Shown here one piece after another: positions 54,812 through 64,000 of a DNA stretch of 64,000 bases. The stretch's first letter is position 1. Each line of letters begins with the position of its first letter. Made by a program: the position numbers and the translations under genes. Under the pieces are notes generated by a model, which saw only the letters and a list, made by a program, of their open reading frames with translations, had not been told where the DNA came from and searched no databases. The DNA is taken from positions 48,214,703 to 48,278,702 of the forward strand of contig JANAVB010005597.1 in NCBI GenBank assembly GCA_029216955.1. The letters are read 5' to 3'. The stretch comes from Iris pallida (lineage: Eukaryota > Streptophyta > Magnoliopsida > Asparagales > Iridaceae).

Positions 54812-54819
54812 TATTTATA
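54812..54819 (-). promoter_or_regulatory. TATA box of antisense unit A
   Basis: The minus strand reads AACTATAAATAGTTC, about 100 bp before the ATG at 54714, followed by a CT-rich leader (TTCTCTACTTCTCATTTC) typical of plant transcription starts and 5' UTRs. Confidence 0.65.
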
Positions 54820-54973
54820 GTTTTCGAAAACGAAACGGCCGCCTCAGATTGCGCCTAAAAATGGGACTAATCCCTCAGATTGCGCAGATAGCTCATTTCA
54901 TGCGCAAATGGATTGTAATTTTAAAATTCAAAGTATTTCGAAATTTTGAATATAAGTTCAACTTTCGAAAACT

Positions 54974-54986
54974 TTGAAGGGGGTCT
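54974..54986 (+). other. polypurine tract of the Ogre-like element
   Basis: TTGAAGGGGGTCT directly before the 3' LTR; the purine run GAAGGGGG is the probable plus-strand primer. Confidence 0.7.
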
Positions 54987-55916
54987 TGTAAGTCCTAAAA
55001 AATCAAGTTGCACACATCAACAAAGTCATGAAGATCAAGAAATAAATCTTTCAAATAAACTGCGCAGACATTAGATTGCGCAGTATACAGATTGCGCATA
55101 CTAGATTGCGCACACTACCAAGCGCGCAGGCTGACGTGGCAAATCATCATCATTACCTGACATAAATCAAATCTTCTGACAGTTGACAGCACGGAGAACG
55201 AGGCGACCGTTCATTTAATCGTACAGCACGGCGCTCGAGGACAGCTGGCAGCGTAATCCATGTTGGCGTAATCCATGTTGGCGCAATCCATTCCTGCGCA
55301 GTCCAAGTCTGCGCAATCCAAAGTCAGCGCAATTCAGGTTGCGCGTTCTATCAACATAAATGACAAAATGCACGTGGCATTCATGCCATCATTTGTTCAT
55401 TAGGTAGCAACCGTCTATACACGATCATGCGCATTTCAATCAAATGATGCCATGTGTCTAAGACAGTTGGCCCATGATCCAGCAACTGCCTGCGTAGTCT
55501 ACTGTTGCGCAATCCAATTGCTGCGCAATCCATCATGTGCAGTCCAGAATAACTAAAAGTTAGTTATTTTTCAGAACTCTATAAATAGAGTTTCAAGTCT
55601 CCATTCAAGGGGATCAAGGATCAGAGATCAGATCATAGAGAGATCAGACTTTAAAGTTCAGAGAGTCCAGGAGTTCTTGTCCAAGTGCTGCTGCATTCTT
55701 CCGAGGCTTTTGCCTTCAATTTCTGAGGCTTTTTGCCTTCAATTCCAGAGTTGTCTTCAACTTCAGAGGCTATCGTCTTCAAAGTTCACATCGTCCAAGG
55801 GATAAAGCAATCGTCTTCTAGATTGGATTCCTACAGTTGTACTTTTCCAAAATTCAAATTGTAATCTTTTATAAAGTTTGTATCAATAAAGTTCAACACT
55901 TTTGTTTTTGCAAACA
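54987..55916 (+). repeat. Ogre-like 3' LTR
   Basis: 930 bp, same length as the 5' copy with no indels and about 23 substitutions, only one of which I read as a transversion. Several differences destroy TGCGCA sites by C to T or G to A. Confidence 0.93.
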
Positions 55917-57571
55917 ATGACATGGAACCTCGTAGTGTTGCCGAGTGTCAACGACGAACGGACTAGTCACAATGGAAACAAGCAATCCAGGCTGAACTAG
56001 ACTCCTTAGCGAAAAGAAGTATGTTTGGACCCGTTGCTCCAACACCACCCAATGTTAAACCAGTTGGTCACAAATAGGTTTTCCTAAGGAAGCGTAATGA
56101 GAGAAATGAGATTGTGCGATACAAGGCTCGCCTTGTGGCGCAAGGCTTCTCACAACGCCCTGGAATTGATTACGAGGAGACGTATTCTCCCGTAATGGAC
56201 GTCATAACGTTCCGCTACTTAATCAGTTTAGTAGTTTCCGAAAAACTGAATATGCAGCTCATGGATGTGGTCACAGCCTATCTCTACGGGGATCTGGACA
56301 CAGAGATATACATAAGAGTCCCTGAAGGACTAAAGATGCCTGAATCAAGTAGTTCCCGACCACGGAACGCGTTCTCGATTAGACTGAGGCGTTCGATATA
56401 TGGATTGAAACAATCCGGGCGAATGTGGTATAACCGCCTAAGCGAATACTTGATCGGTTTGGGATACGTTAATAACGAACTTTGTCCATGCGTGTTCATA
56501 AAGAAATCCACTTCAGGATACGCAATCATCGCGGTCTATGTAGATGACATGAATCTCATAGGAACCGAAAAAGACTTGTCAGAAACTGCTGATATCCTGA
56601 AGAGGGAATTCGAGATGAAGGATCTTGGGAAGACACGGTTTTGCCTCGGCCTGCAGATCGAGCACCGTAAAGATGGAATTCTTGTCCATCAAGCGAACTA
56701 CACCCAAAAGGTGTTGAGACGCTTTAGTCATTTTGACGTTAAGCCGTCCGCTACTCCCATGATCGTCCGCTCTCTAGACATTACTAAGGACCCATTTCGT
56801 CCAAAGGAGGACGACGAAGAGATATTGAGTCCTGAGTGCTCTTATATGGGTGCAATAGGCGCTTTATTGTACTTGGCCCAATGTACTAGACCGGACATCT
56901 CGTTTGCTGTGAATTGTCTAGCTCGACACAGCACCGCGCCAATACGCCGCCATTGGAATGGCATAAAAGACATTTTCCACTACCTTTAGGGTACTACGGA
57001 CTTGGGCTTGTTCTATCCCTACGCGGTTTTGAGTGAGTCCAACGCTCTTGGCACTCGAAGCAACGCGACCCTTGTTGGCTACGCCGATGCGGAATACTTA
57101 TCTGATCCGCACAAGGGGCGTTCCCAATCTGGTTATGTCTTTACCATTGGGAACACGGCGATTTCTTGGAGGTCTCGCAAACAGACCTTAGTGGCTACTT
57201 CAACGAACCACTCTGAGCTACTCGCGCTCTATGAGGCGACTAGAGAGTGTGTATGGCTTCGAGCTGTTATTGGCCATATTCGAAGTACATGTGATCTTCC
57301 ATATGACCCAGATGAACCTGTTGTCGTCTATGAGGACAATACCGTTGTTATTGATCAAGCGAAACATGGTTACATCAAAGGAGATGCTACCAAGCACATA
57401 TCGCCCAAGTTGTTCTTTGCACATGAACAACAAGCGCTTCAGAAGATTGAAGTGCAACACAATGGATCGGAGAATAACCGTGCAGACTTGTTCACCAAGT
57501 CACTGCCAAAACACTCGTTCCAGAAACATGTCAGAGCGATTGGACTTAGGAAGCTTTCAGAGCTAGCCTAA
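55917..57571 (+). pseudogene. copia pol C-terminal part: RT and RNase H
   Basis: Resumes pol after the Ogre-like insertion. RT shows YKARLVAQGFSQRPGIDYEE, VVTAYLYGDLDTEIYIRVPE and the catalytic AVYVDDMNLIGT (56533-56570). RNase H shows GYADAEYLSDPHKGRSQSGY and ISWRSRKQTLVATSTNHSEL, then KHISPKLFFAHEQQ and ADLFTKSLP. Stops at 55964-55966 and 56075-56077 (both TGG to TAG) and 56987-56989 (TAG) lie in one frame. The RNase H ORF (57002-57571) is otherwise intact. Confidence 0.9.
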
Positions 57572-57704
57572 GTGAAACATGTTTCCTGTACCCTGTTGTG
57601 TGCATGTGAGGGGGAGTGCCCCAACGAGCGCCTCCAAACGCCCTGTTGTGCGTATATCCCGCGCCATGTCGAGTGCGAGTGAAAAGGGGAGCATCCTGAT
57701 GTAT

Positions 57705-58045
57705 GCTTGTGTACTCTTTTTCCCTTAGACCAAGTTTTTTCCCATTGGGTTTTCCTTGGCAAGGTTTTTAACGAGACACATTTCAAATCTCTTATTCACT
57801 AAGGACTATTGTGATCAGGGGGAGTATCCAGTGTATACTTCTAAACCATCGTGTACTCTTTTGTCCTTCGATCAGCGGTTTTTTCCACTAGATTTTCCCT
57901 GACAAGGTTTTGACGAGGCACCTTTGCAATGGTTAAGTTTACCCCCATCACACTGACCTGTGTGTACTCTTTTGTCCTTCAACCAAAGTTTTTTTCCCAC
58001 TGGGTTTTCTTTGGCAAGGTTTTGACGAGGCACAAGTAGATGGTC
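57705..58045 (+). repeat. three imperfect ~115-bp repeats before the copia 3' LTR
   Basis: Each unit begins TGTACTCTTTT and runs through CC(T/C)T..ACCAA.GTTTTTT, CCCA.TGGGTTTTC and GGCAAGGTTTT.ACGAGGCAC (starts near 57709, 57852 and 57961). Complementary CCTTGGC/GACCAAG-type words could form stems in the RNA. Similar repeats just before the polypurine tract are common in plant copia elements. Confidence 0.75.
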
Positions 58046-58115
58046 AAACTTGAAGATGCAAGCTACAGACAGACGAAGAAACTCAGAGATATTTACAAGC
58101 AGAATTTCTGGAGAG

Positions 58116-58126
58116 CCAAGGGGGAG
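58116..58126 (+). other. copia polypurine tract
   Basis: CCAAGGGGGAG directly before the 3' LTR. Confidence 0.8.
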
Positions 58127-58320
58127 TGTTGTAACTCATATGGCTTTTCACCTTTCATCTCCTTGTAACCTACATGACCTTTGGCCCTTCATTTCTTCAT
58201 AACCCCCAACCTCTCTCCCTATATAAAGAGAGGTTGGGATAGCTTGTAAGATGCACTTATGTGGTTGATAATATACGAAAAAGCTTCGTCTCCGTGTGTT
58301 TGAGCTTTTGCCTTACGACA
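58127..58320 (+). repeat. copia 3' LTR
   Basis: 194 bp, identical to the 5' LTR except one base (ATGGC versus ATGGT), followed by target duplication GAGAT. Confidence 0.93.
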
Positions 58321-58325
58321 GAGAT

Positions 58326-58449
58326 AAAATAAATTTTTAGTGTGGAGAAGTGAATCCTTGGCTGGGTGGGAGAACCATTTTTCTCCTATCTCTTTCTTTG
58401 GGAATCATTTTTCTTTCCTCGTCTTTCCTTCATGCAACCAAACGTGGCC
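58326..58449. mobile_element. MITE, right half (split by copia)
   Basis: Ends CATGCAACCAAACGTGGCC, the inverted partner of GGCCTCGTTTGGTTCATG at 34865. It is followed by TTA, which also precedes the next MITE. Confidence 0.7.
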
Positions 58450-58452
58450 TTA

Positions 58453-58957
58453 GGGTCTGCTTCGATTGAGGGTTAAGAGAGTTAAGTGAAGGAAAGTTAA
58501 GCAGGAAAATAAAACTATGCTTGGTTTGAAGGTGTGATTTAGGGGAGAGGGTTGTAGAGGGTTTATTTTACCCTTTTTTGTCCATTTTTTTAACTTCCCA
58601 AATCGCAGAGTTAACAAGGAGGATTGAAGGACTTTGTTTAAAAGTCATAAATATTTCTTATTTGTTCTATAAAATATCATGATTTTTTTCTATATTTTTT
58701 TTTTTCAAACTGTTGCTCCGTACCTTCCTAATTGTAAAGATATTCTGACATATATAATAAGGTTATTTTTGTTAACTATCAAACTATCATATTTTTTATT
58801 AATCATTCTCTCAACCTCTCATCCAAGTAAGAGTTATTAAATACCCCCACTTAATTCTCTCTCCAATCCAAACAAGATTCTATGTATTGACTTTACTCCC
58901 CTCATTTAACCTCACTTAACTTTGTTTCTTTTTTTTTCCCTCAATCCAAACAGACCC
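58453..58957. mobile_element. second MITE, abutting the first
   Basis: The left end GGGTCTGCTTCGATTGAGGG and the right-end complement GGGTCTGTTTGGATTGAGGG form inverted repeats with two mismatches in 20. The flanks TTA and TGA are near-matches to a 3-bp duplication, suggesting PIF/Harbinger or a related superfamily. 505 bp, no coding capacity. Confidence 0.65.
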
Positions 58958-59350
58958 TGAGTAACATGCACGCATGTAAAAAAAATTTGTTAATTTTTTT
59001 TAACGTTGCCTCCTAAAATTGAGCTTATGTAACCAAGAAGAATATCTTGTATGATATGTTAGTGTTTGATTATAGTTAGATAATATTATATACTTAAATA
59101 ATTAGTTAAAAATAATTTATTTTTTATTTGTAATTACATTAATATATGCATCCAGCTTAGACGACTGCTATTTTCAAGCCTACTTATGAAGGGTAAGATA
59201 TTTGTGACTTGGAAACCGCACAAAATTGAACAGTCTAAGTCGTTTGTAAATCCACTAAAGTAGCATAATCGAAAACCCTCTCTTTTCTTCCCATATATTT
59301 ATAATAAATTATAATTAAAATATTAACAAAGCTATAACAAATTATAAGTA

Positions 59351-59351
<1 letters not shown>

Positions 59352-59415
<64 letters not shown>
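59352..59415. repeat. AT dinucleotide microsatellite
   Basis: About 31 AT units. Confidence 0.95.
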
Positions 59416-59416
<1 letters not shown>

Positions 59417-59599
59417 CAAATCTTTATCCAAATATATTCAAATACTTTAACTTTTTTTAGATAATATCATAAAGAAAAAAATTTATTGTACTTGTGATTC
59501 ACGTGAATTTAATACTTACCATTATAAAGGCTTCAGATGTATATATATAATTGAGTAATTTAAAAAATTATAATTAATTTATGTATCTTAACAAACTTA

Positions 59600-59915
59600 G
59601 GGTGCGTATGATTACAAGGTAAATAATATGTGAAAAATAAATTAATTTCATGAAATTATTTTACAAGGAAAAAATTCTATGTAAAAAATTTCAAGGAATT
59701 AATTTGAGTATTTAATTGTCGTTATTTTTCATGAAAATTGATATTTCCGATGGACTGGACCAGTTTTATTTTCCACCATTTTGGAGAAAAATATGAAAAA
59801 TGATAGATCTTTGAAAAATAATTCCATAGAAAATATATGCTACCAAACACTACAATTGGTAAGAATTTGTAATCAAAATATTTTTCATGGAAAAAAAAGT
59901 CTAATCAAACACCGC
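59600..59915. mobile_element. possible small MITE
   Basis: The left end GGGTGCGTATGATTAC and the right-end complement GCGGTGTTTGATTAGAC are weakly inverted; the interior is AT-rich and foldback-prone. Flanks are TTA and TTT. Weak call. Confidence 0.35.
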
Positions 59916-60171
59916 TTTATATGAAATCCAAAATTCTAATATTATCTAATTATTTATTATTATCGAACTAAATATATATATTCAAAGTTGTAAAAATATG
60001 TTATAACATATCCTACTTTAAATATATCCAAATTATATTTAAATTGTTTTAATATTACCTAACCAAACATATTCTCAAAGCCATGAAAACATATATATAA
60101 CAAATCTATTTAAACTATTTTAATATAATTTAAATTGATAACAATTTTTTCAACAAATTGGAATTGTAAGA

Positions 60172-60195
60172 ACACGTGCAATGCACCGTAACTAG
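60172..60195 (+). other. possible Helitron 3' end
   Basis: A short stem-loop GTGCAATGCAC followed by CGTAA and CTAG with T next, matching the hairpin-CTRR-T ending of plant Helitrons. I did not find the 5' TC end. Confidence 0.3.
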
Positions 60196-60900
60196 TAAGA
60201 AATAATAATGAAATAAATGAGAAGTAATTTTGAAAATTGAATTATCAAGAGTACCAGAGGCAACGATATAACTAGCACTATATAAAATAAAATTTGGGTT
60301 TATACCATACTTTCATGCGTTGTGGGTTGTGGAGGATATATCTGTTGTACATCCATTATTTGGTTGTAAATATTGCAGGATTTACGAATTTATTGTTTAT
60401 AATGATGTATTTAATATGTATGGCTGTAACTTTTTTTTTTTTGCAATAAATGGAAATACATTCTTTTATGACATTGGAAAATAGATAAATCAAAAGTTAC
60501 TTTTACAGTTGTTTTGGCAGTTGGAGGAAATGACTCTCTCTTCCTAAATTGATTCTTGAACCTTTACTTCACAAATTCACAATAACTGAAAGTTCATAAG
60601 AACCCACAGTTCATAATATGCTAATAAAATTGAAAACTAAAATTTACCATTTGCAAACCAAGTTCCTCATGACTAATCGGGGGGAAAAAAAAAATTAAGA
60701 GTTTTATTTTTTATTTTTATTTTATCAAGGTTTCATATATAATTTTTTTTTTTTTTTTACTAAAAGTAGAAAGTAAAAGACAGATAGTTGTGACTTCAAC
60801 ATAAACAATAAGTCCTAGGCACGCTTTTTCTCATTTATGGCAACAAGTATCATGCATCCTCCCATAAGCTAAGGATACATAAGTCACCTTGCATCTATGG

Positions 60901-61296
60901 CATTGCAGTTCGTACCTCTAAGCAAACACTACACTTGCATCTATGGCATTGCAGCAGGACAATGTTCACCATCTACCTCTAAGCAAGCAATTGTTTGCTT
61001 CCAGTTAACCTAAATCATCCTTGCTTTCCTTTTTCAGGATAATCATTCAATGGGCCCTTGAGGGATGGCAAAGGATAAAAGCAACCAATTCAAAGTTGCT
61101 AAGACTTTATACACAATTACATCTTCCTAAAACTGTCTTGATGATATGTACCAGCACTAAATTCCAGACAGGAAAAAAAAAAGGGTAATAAACAAGAGAG
61201 AAGAAACTAAAAAGGATTGATCGCACGTCCCAAATTCTTTTCATCGTGTCCAGAAAGTGCACTGCACTCCTGCATAAACTCAGCTCATTCTATAAA
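60901..61296 (-). other. RAD23 3' flank / probable 3' UTR
   Basis: Directly downstream of the RAD23 stop. No other gene. TTGCATCTATGGCATTGCAG occurs twice near 60892 and 60935 as a small direct repeat. Confidence 0.5.
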
Positions 61297-64000
61297 TCAC
61301 TCCTCGAATTCATGCATGTGGTCCAAAAGATAGTTTGCTGCCTGCTCCTCGTTCTTGTTGCAGGCAAAGAAGACCTCTATTACGAGTCCCCGTTCAAAGC
61401 CCATAGCCTCAAGCTGCCCCACAAAATCAATATGTTTGTCAGCAATAATGCATTCAAAGAAATAAACCCAAATCCCACATGAAAGTACTCCGATTCGAAC
61501 ATTATTACAAAATAATACAGCTGATTAAAGTTAACTATTAATAAAGACACCTTTAAGTACATCCAACAGAATCCTGTTGTCAACGAGCAAAAATCTTTGC
61601 AAGTCCTGGAGTGAGTATTAGAGGTTCGTACCTATCATCACTTAACCAAACATTTCTCACAAGCAATGAACACAAACTCTTTTCCACTGATGAGACATTT
61701 CAAGTCCAAAACATTCCCATATGTCAAGCACACACAAACACAAATAGAGGTTTGCTAACCATACCTAAAGAGGGTGTAGATTAGCATTTACCCAAAATTT
61801 CGTTCCATTGAATCTCCTTGTTTACTTATTGAAAGGTTATGGTAAATTTGACTCTAAGGAATCAATAGGGAGATTAGATGTTCATCACTCATTCTCTCTC
61901 TCATCAAGTTTGTCTTACAAGGGGATTTAATGATTTTTTTTTTTTTTTGGGATTAAATGTTAACTACACCCTTTCTTTGGGTATGTTAGCAGAACCCATA
62001 ACTCCGAGTTCAGCTGTGTAGAAGATCTAAAAAGAGTTTTCATCTGAAACTTCTGTTACTAAAGAAAACTTTTCAGCATCTTTCTCCCTTCAATAAATTC
62101 TCAATTATCGGCTTCTTTCATAGCTTGGAAATCACAAATCTTCCTCTTGCGCGGATCACCATAAATTCAAAATTGTCCTTAGCAGCCTGAGTTGGAATTC
62201 CAACTTTACCTATTTCGATGTAGAAGATCATCCAACAGACATGATAACTCAATAAGCTTTTTTTCTTCATATATATTATGTCAATAGCAATATGTTTACC
62301 AACATGATCTATGTCCAACCTAAAATATATGGACCTCACTTCTGATGTGTTTGATGTGATTCAACTTAGTAAAATCCACAATCATCTTAGCAGATGAGCA
62401 AAAAGTTGTAAGTCACCTCTTAACCCTAATTTATAGTATCATAGACCAAACCTTGGAACATCTTGGCCTTTCTAATTCAGCTTTGTCAAAAAAAATTAAC
62501 AAAGTATATACCAGCTAAGCTAGCACTATTTGAAGTACTTTTAAAACTCAGATATTATTGCTTGAGAAAGATTTAAGTAACTTTTCATAGATATAAATAA
62601 TAAATCTGCCTAATATTCACATTAAAAAAAGTTATAGCTTGATATGTAATGATTTAATCGGCACTTCTGTACACGGCCGATACTGAATGCTTGTGTTATT
62701 TACTCGTTAGTCACTTTTGATAATTACGAATTTATTTTCAGCCTGTAAATTTCCTTTACAACTAATGATGTTCACTGTTATCAAATCAAATCATATAATA
62801 ATTACTCTGCAACTGGCAGCATATTGCCATATTGCATATGAGCTTAGGTAGTAATCATGTTGCATGAGCAAACAAGAAGGTACAAGAGTAATCCTGTTTC
62901 ATGTAACTAGGCTGACTGTAGAAAGAAAATGACTTTATCCATTTAAACCAAGTTCCAACACTTCAAGAAATTTCTATTGAGAAGGCTGCTCAAGTTCATT
63001 CAGTGACCTTCTCAAAACAGGTATACATGGGTCTAGTCAAATCATGTTTCCATGGCTGTGCTATAAAAGATGATAACATTCAAATTCCACTATTTTCACA
63101 TGATAAAACTCAAAACAACAGGAATAAGAAGGACAACTCACTCTTTCAATAGCTTCACGCTCCTCGGGAGTCACAGTCAGAGCTTGTGGCATAGCACCCG
63201 CGAGCTGACCTAATAGGTTGCTGTTTCACGTGCAATAGCAAAATAAACATCAATTATAAACACTTTAAACGCAAAACTCAAGAGATGTAACAATAAAGCA
63301 GGTCCCCACCTCTCTCCTCCTTCAGCTGGTTCATTGATCAAACGAAGAAATTCTGACTGATGCTCCTGAATGAGCCTCATAACCTGAGGATTTTGTTTCC
63401 CCAGCTCTTGAAGCATTGGCTGAGAAAGAAGAAAATACCTTTGATAAGAAGTTTCAAAACCAAGGAGTCTAAGTTACTATGCAAGAAACAACGAGACCTG
63501 TAAGATTTGAGGGTTTGCCTGCACCATTGCCTGTAAAGCTCGGAACTGTAAAATGAAAAGTGTGAGATAAAGCACAATATCACCGACAAAGTGTGGGTTT
63601 GGGATTGCTTATTTTTCGCTGCTTCTGCTTTTTCTTCTTGGAAAGTGGTCCAAGGCATTTGGTAACAATGGCTTATCAAAAAACGTATGAAAAGTTGATT
63701 CAGATTTGGGGCAGCTTTGGAAAGCAGTCTCCCACCTGCTGCCAAAAGCAGCTTCTGCTGTGGGCTTTCAAAAAGCAGCACCAATCCCAAACCAAGTGAA
63801 TTCTGTTATATCTACTTATAATTGCAATTTACAGTACCTGAGGGCTATTACGAAGAAAATCAAGGTTGCCAGCACCAGCATTGGAACCTACATTGGGTAG
63901 ACCCTGGCAAAAGACAACTAATGAGATTAGACTTGTATGATGTGTTACACATCATCAACAAGGAAATCATCAAATCAAGTAGTTAAAATACAGGTACCTG
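61297..64000 (-). CDS. RAD23: RAD23 ubiquitin receptor, C-terminal half
   Basis: Exons (minus strand): 63998-64000 (last codon of an exon that continues off-window), 63838-63903, 63498-63545, 63310-63419, 63142-63220 and 61297-61413 with TGA stop at 61297-61299. All GT-AG junctions and phases agree. The product has the XPC-binding/STI1-like region ([45 protein letters not shown]) and the C-terminal UBA domain ([14 protein letters not shown] then [20 protein letters not shown]) ending HMHEFEE. RAD23 carries ubiquitylated clients to the proteasome and stabilises XPC in nucleotide excision repair, in nucleus and cytosol. The UbL and first UBA domains lie right of the window. The last intron is 1.7 kb and contains a possible transposon trace. 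No lesions seen. Confidence 0.95.
62118..62339 (-). pseudogene. possible copia RNase H scrap in RAD23 intron
   Basis: A 73-codon frame with [24 protein letters not shown] and GRFVISKL, loosely like the end of copia RNase H (the HID..Y and PTQ..AD..TK motifs). Too degraded to be sure. Confidence 0.3.

Larger units (their letters stand above)
39172..55916 (+). mobile_element. Ogre/Tat-lineage Ty3/gypsy retrotransposon with antisense genes
   Basis: A 16.7-kb element with two 930-bp LTRs (about 23 differences, nearly all transitions) and the exact 5-bp duplication ATGAC (39167-39171, 55917-55921). The primer-binding site, large size, extra ORF before gag, YVDD-type RT and a second archaeal-type RNase H before integrase place it in the Tat lineage, most like Ogre. 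The plus-strand gag-pol is nearly intact, with one frameshift in the second RNase H. Downstream of integrase lie two antisense units with their own TATA boxes and poly(A) signals. It is inserted in copia pol. Confidence 0.92.
34992..58320 (+). mobile_element. Ty1/copia retrotransposon, interrupted by an Ogre-like element
   Basis: 194-bp LTRs at 34992-35185 and 58127-58320 differ at one base and are flanked by the exact 5-bp duplication GAGAT (34987-34991 and 58321-58325). Domain order gag, protease, integrase, RT, RNase H defines copia. Without the inserted Ogre-like element it is about 6.6 kb. The pol reading frame is cut at 39171 and resumes at 55917. Frameshifts in gag and at least six stops in pol make it non-autonomous. 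The lineage is uncertain; the short LTR would suit Ale-like elements. Confidence 0.93.
58958..60900. other. AT-rich intergenic region
   Basis: No gene visible. It contains an AT microsatellite (59352-59415), a probable small MITE (59600-59915) and a Helitron-like 3' end near 60195. Otherwise plain AT-rich sequence with homopolymer runs. Confidence 0.6.

Overview
The window is nuclear DNA of a flowering plant. It holds parts of two conserved minus-strand genes with spliced, canonical GT-AG exons: the N-terminal TPR half of a SPINDLY (SPY) homologue (exons at 31.65-18.04 kb) and the C-terminal half of a RAD23 ubiquitin receptor (63.9-61.3 kb). Nearly everything else is transposable elements, many nested. 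I cannot name the species.

Layout. 1-6178: a decayed minus-strand Ty3/gypsy element running off the left edge; its 3-kb LTR carries a 700-bp hAT-type MITE. 6179-17690: an RTE-type LINE (plus strand) split by a plus-strand chromovirus (Tekay-like) at 6915-15107. All of this lies beyond SPY exon 8, so the next SPY intron exceeds 18 kb or the gene is broken. 18035-20355: SPY exons 8 to 2. 20356-31237: SPY intron 1, swollen by a gag-only LTR element (20910-30591) that is itself interrupted by a non-coding LARD-like element (20943-28256). 31238-31679: SPY coding exon 1. 34117-34748: a Mutator-type MITE. 34865-58449: a three-level nest, in which a short MITE is split by a copia element (34992-58320), which is split by a 16.7-kb Ogre/Tat-like Ty3/gypsy element (39172-55916). 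58453-60200: more MITE-like sequence, an AT microsatellite and a possible Helitron end. 61297-64000: RAD23.

The most unusual object is the Ogre-like element. Besides gag-pro-RT-RNaseH-aRNaseH-integrase on the plus strand, it carries two apparent antisense transcription units. One (54.82 to 49.98 kb) has a TATA box, an ATG, four predictable exons, a plant-mobile-domain-like region and a poly(A) signal. The other (49.36 to 48.95 kb) has a TATA box, a 107-aa ORF and a poly(A) signal, and directly upstream of its TATA box lies a tandem array rich in AACGG/CCGTT. The LTRs and flanking internal DNA are also packed with the palindrome TGCGCA. Extra antisense ORFs are known in Tat-lineage elements; the two-promoter layout, the array and the palindrome density are what deserve checking.

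Insertion boundaries are supported by exact 5-bp target duplications for four elements: GTAAA (chromovirus), ACTCG (LARD), GAGAT (copia) and ATGAC (Ogre). Most element ORFs are inactivated by stops explicable as C-to-T or G-to-A transitions, as expected for silenced, methylated DNA. The host exons show no stop or frameshift.
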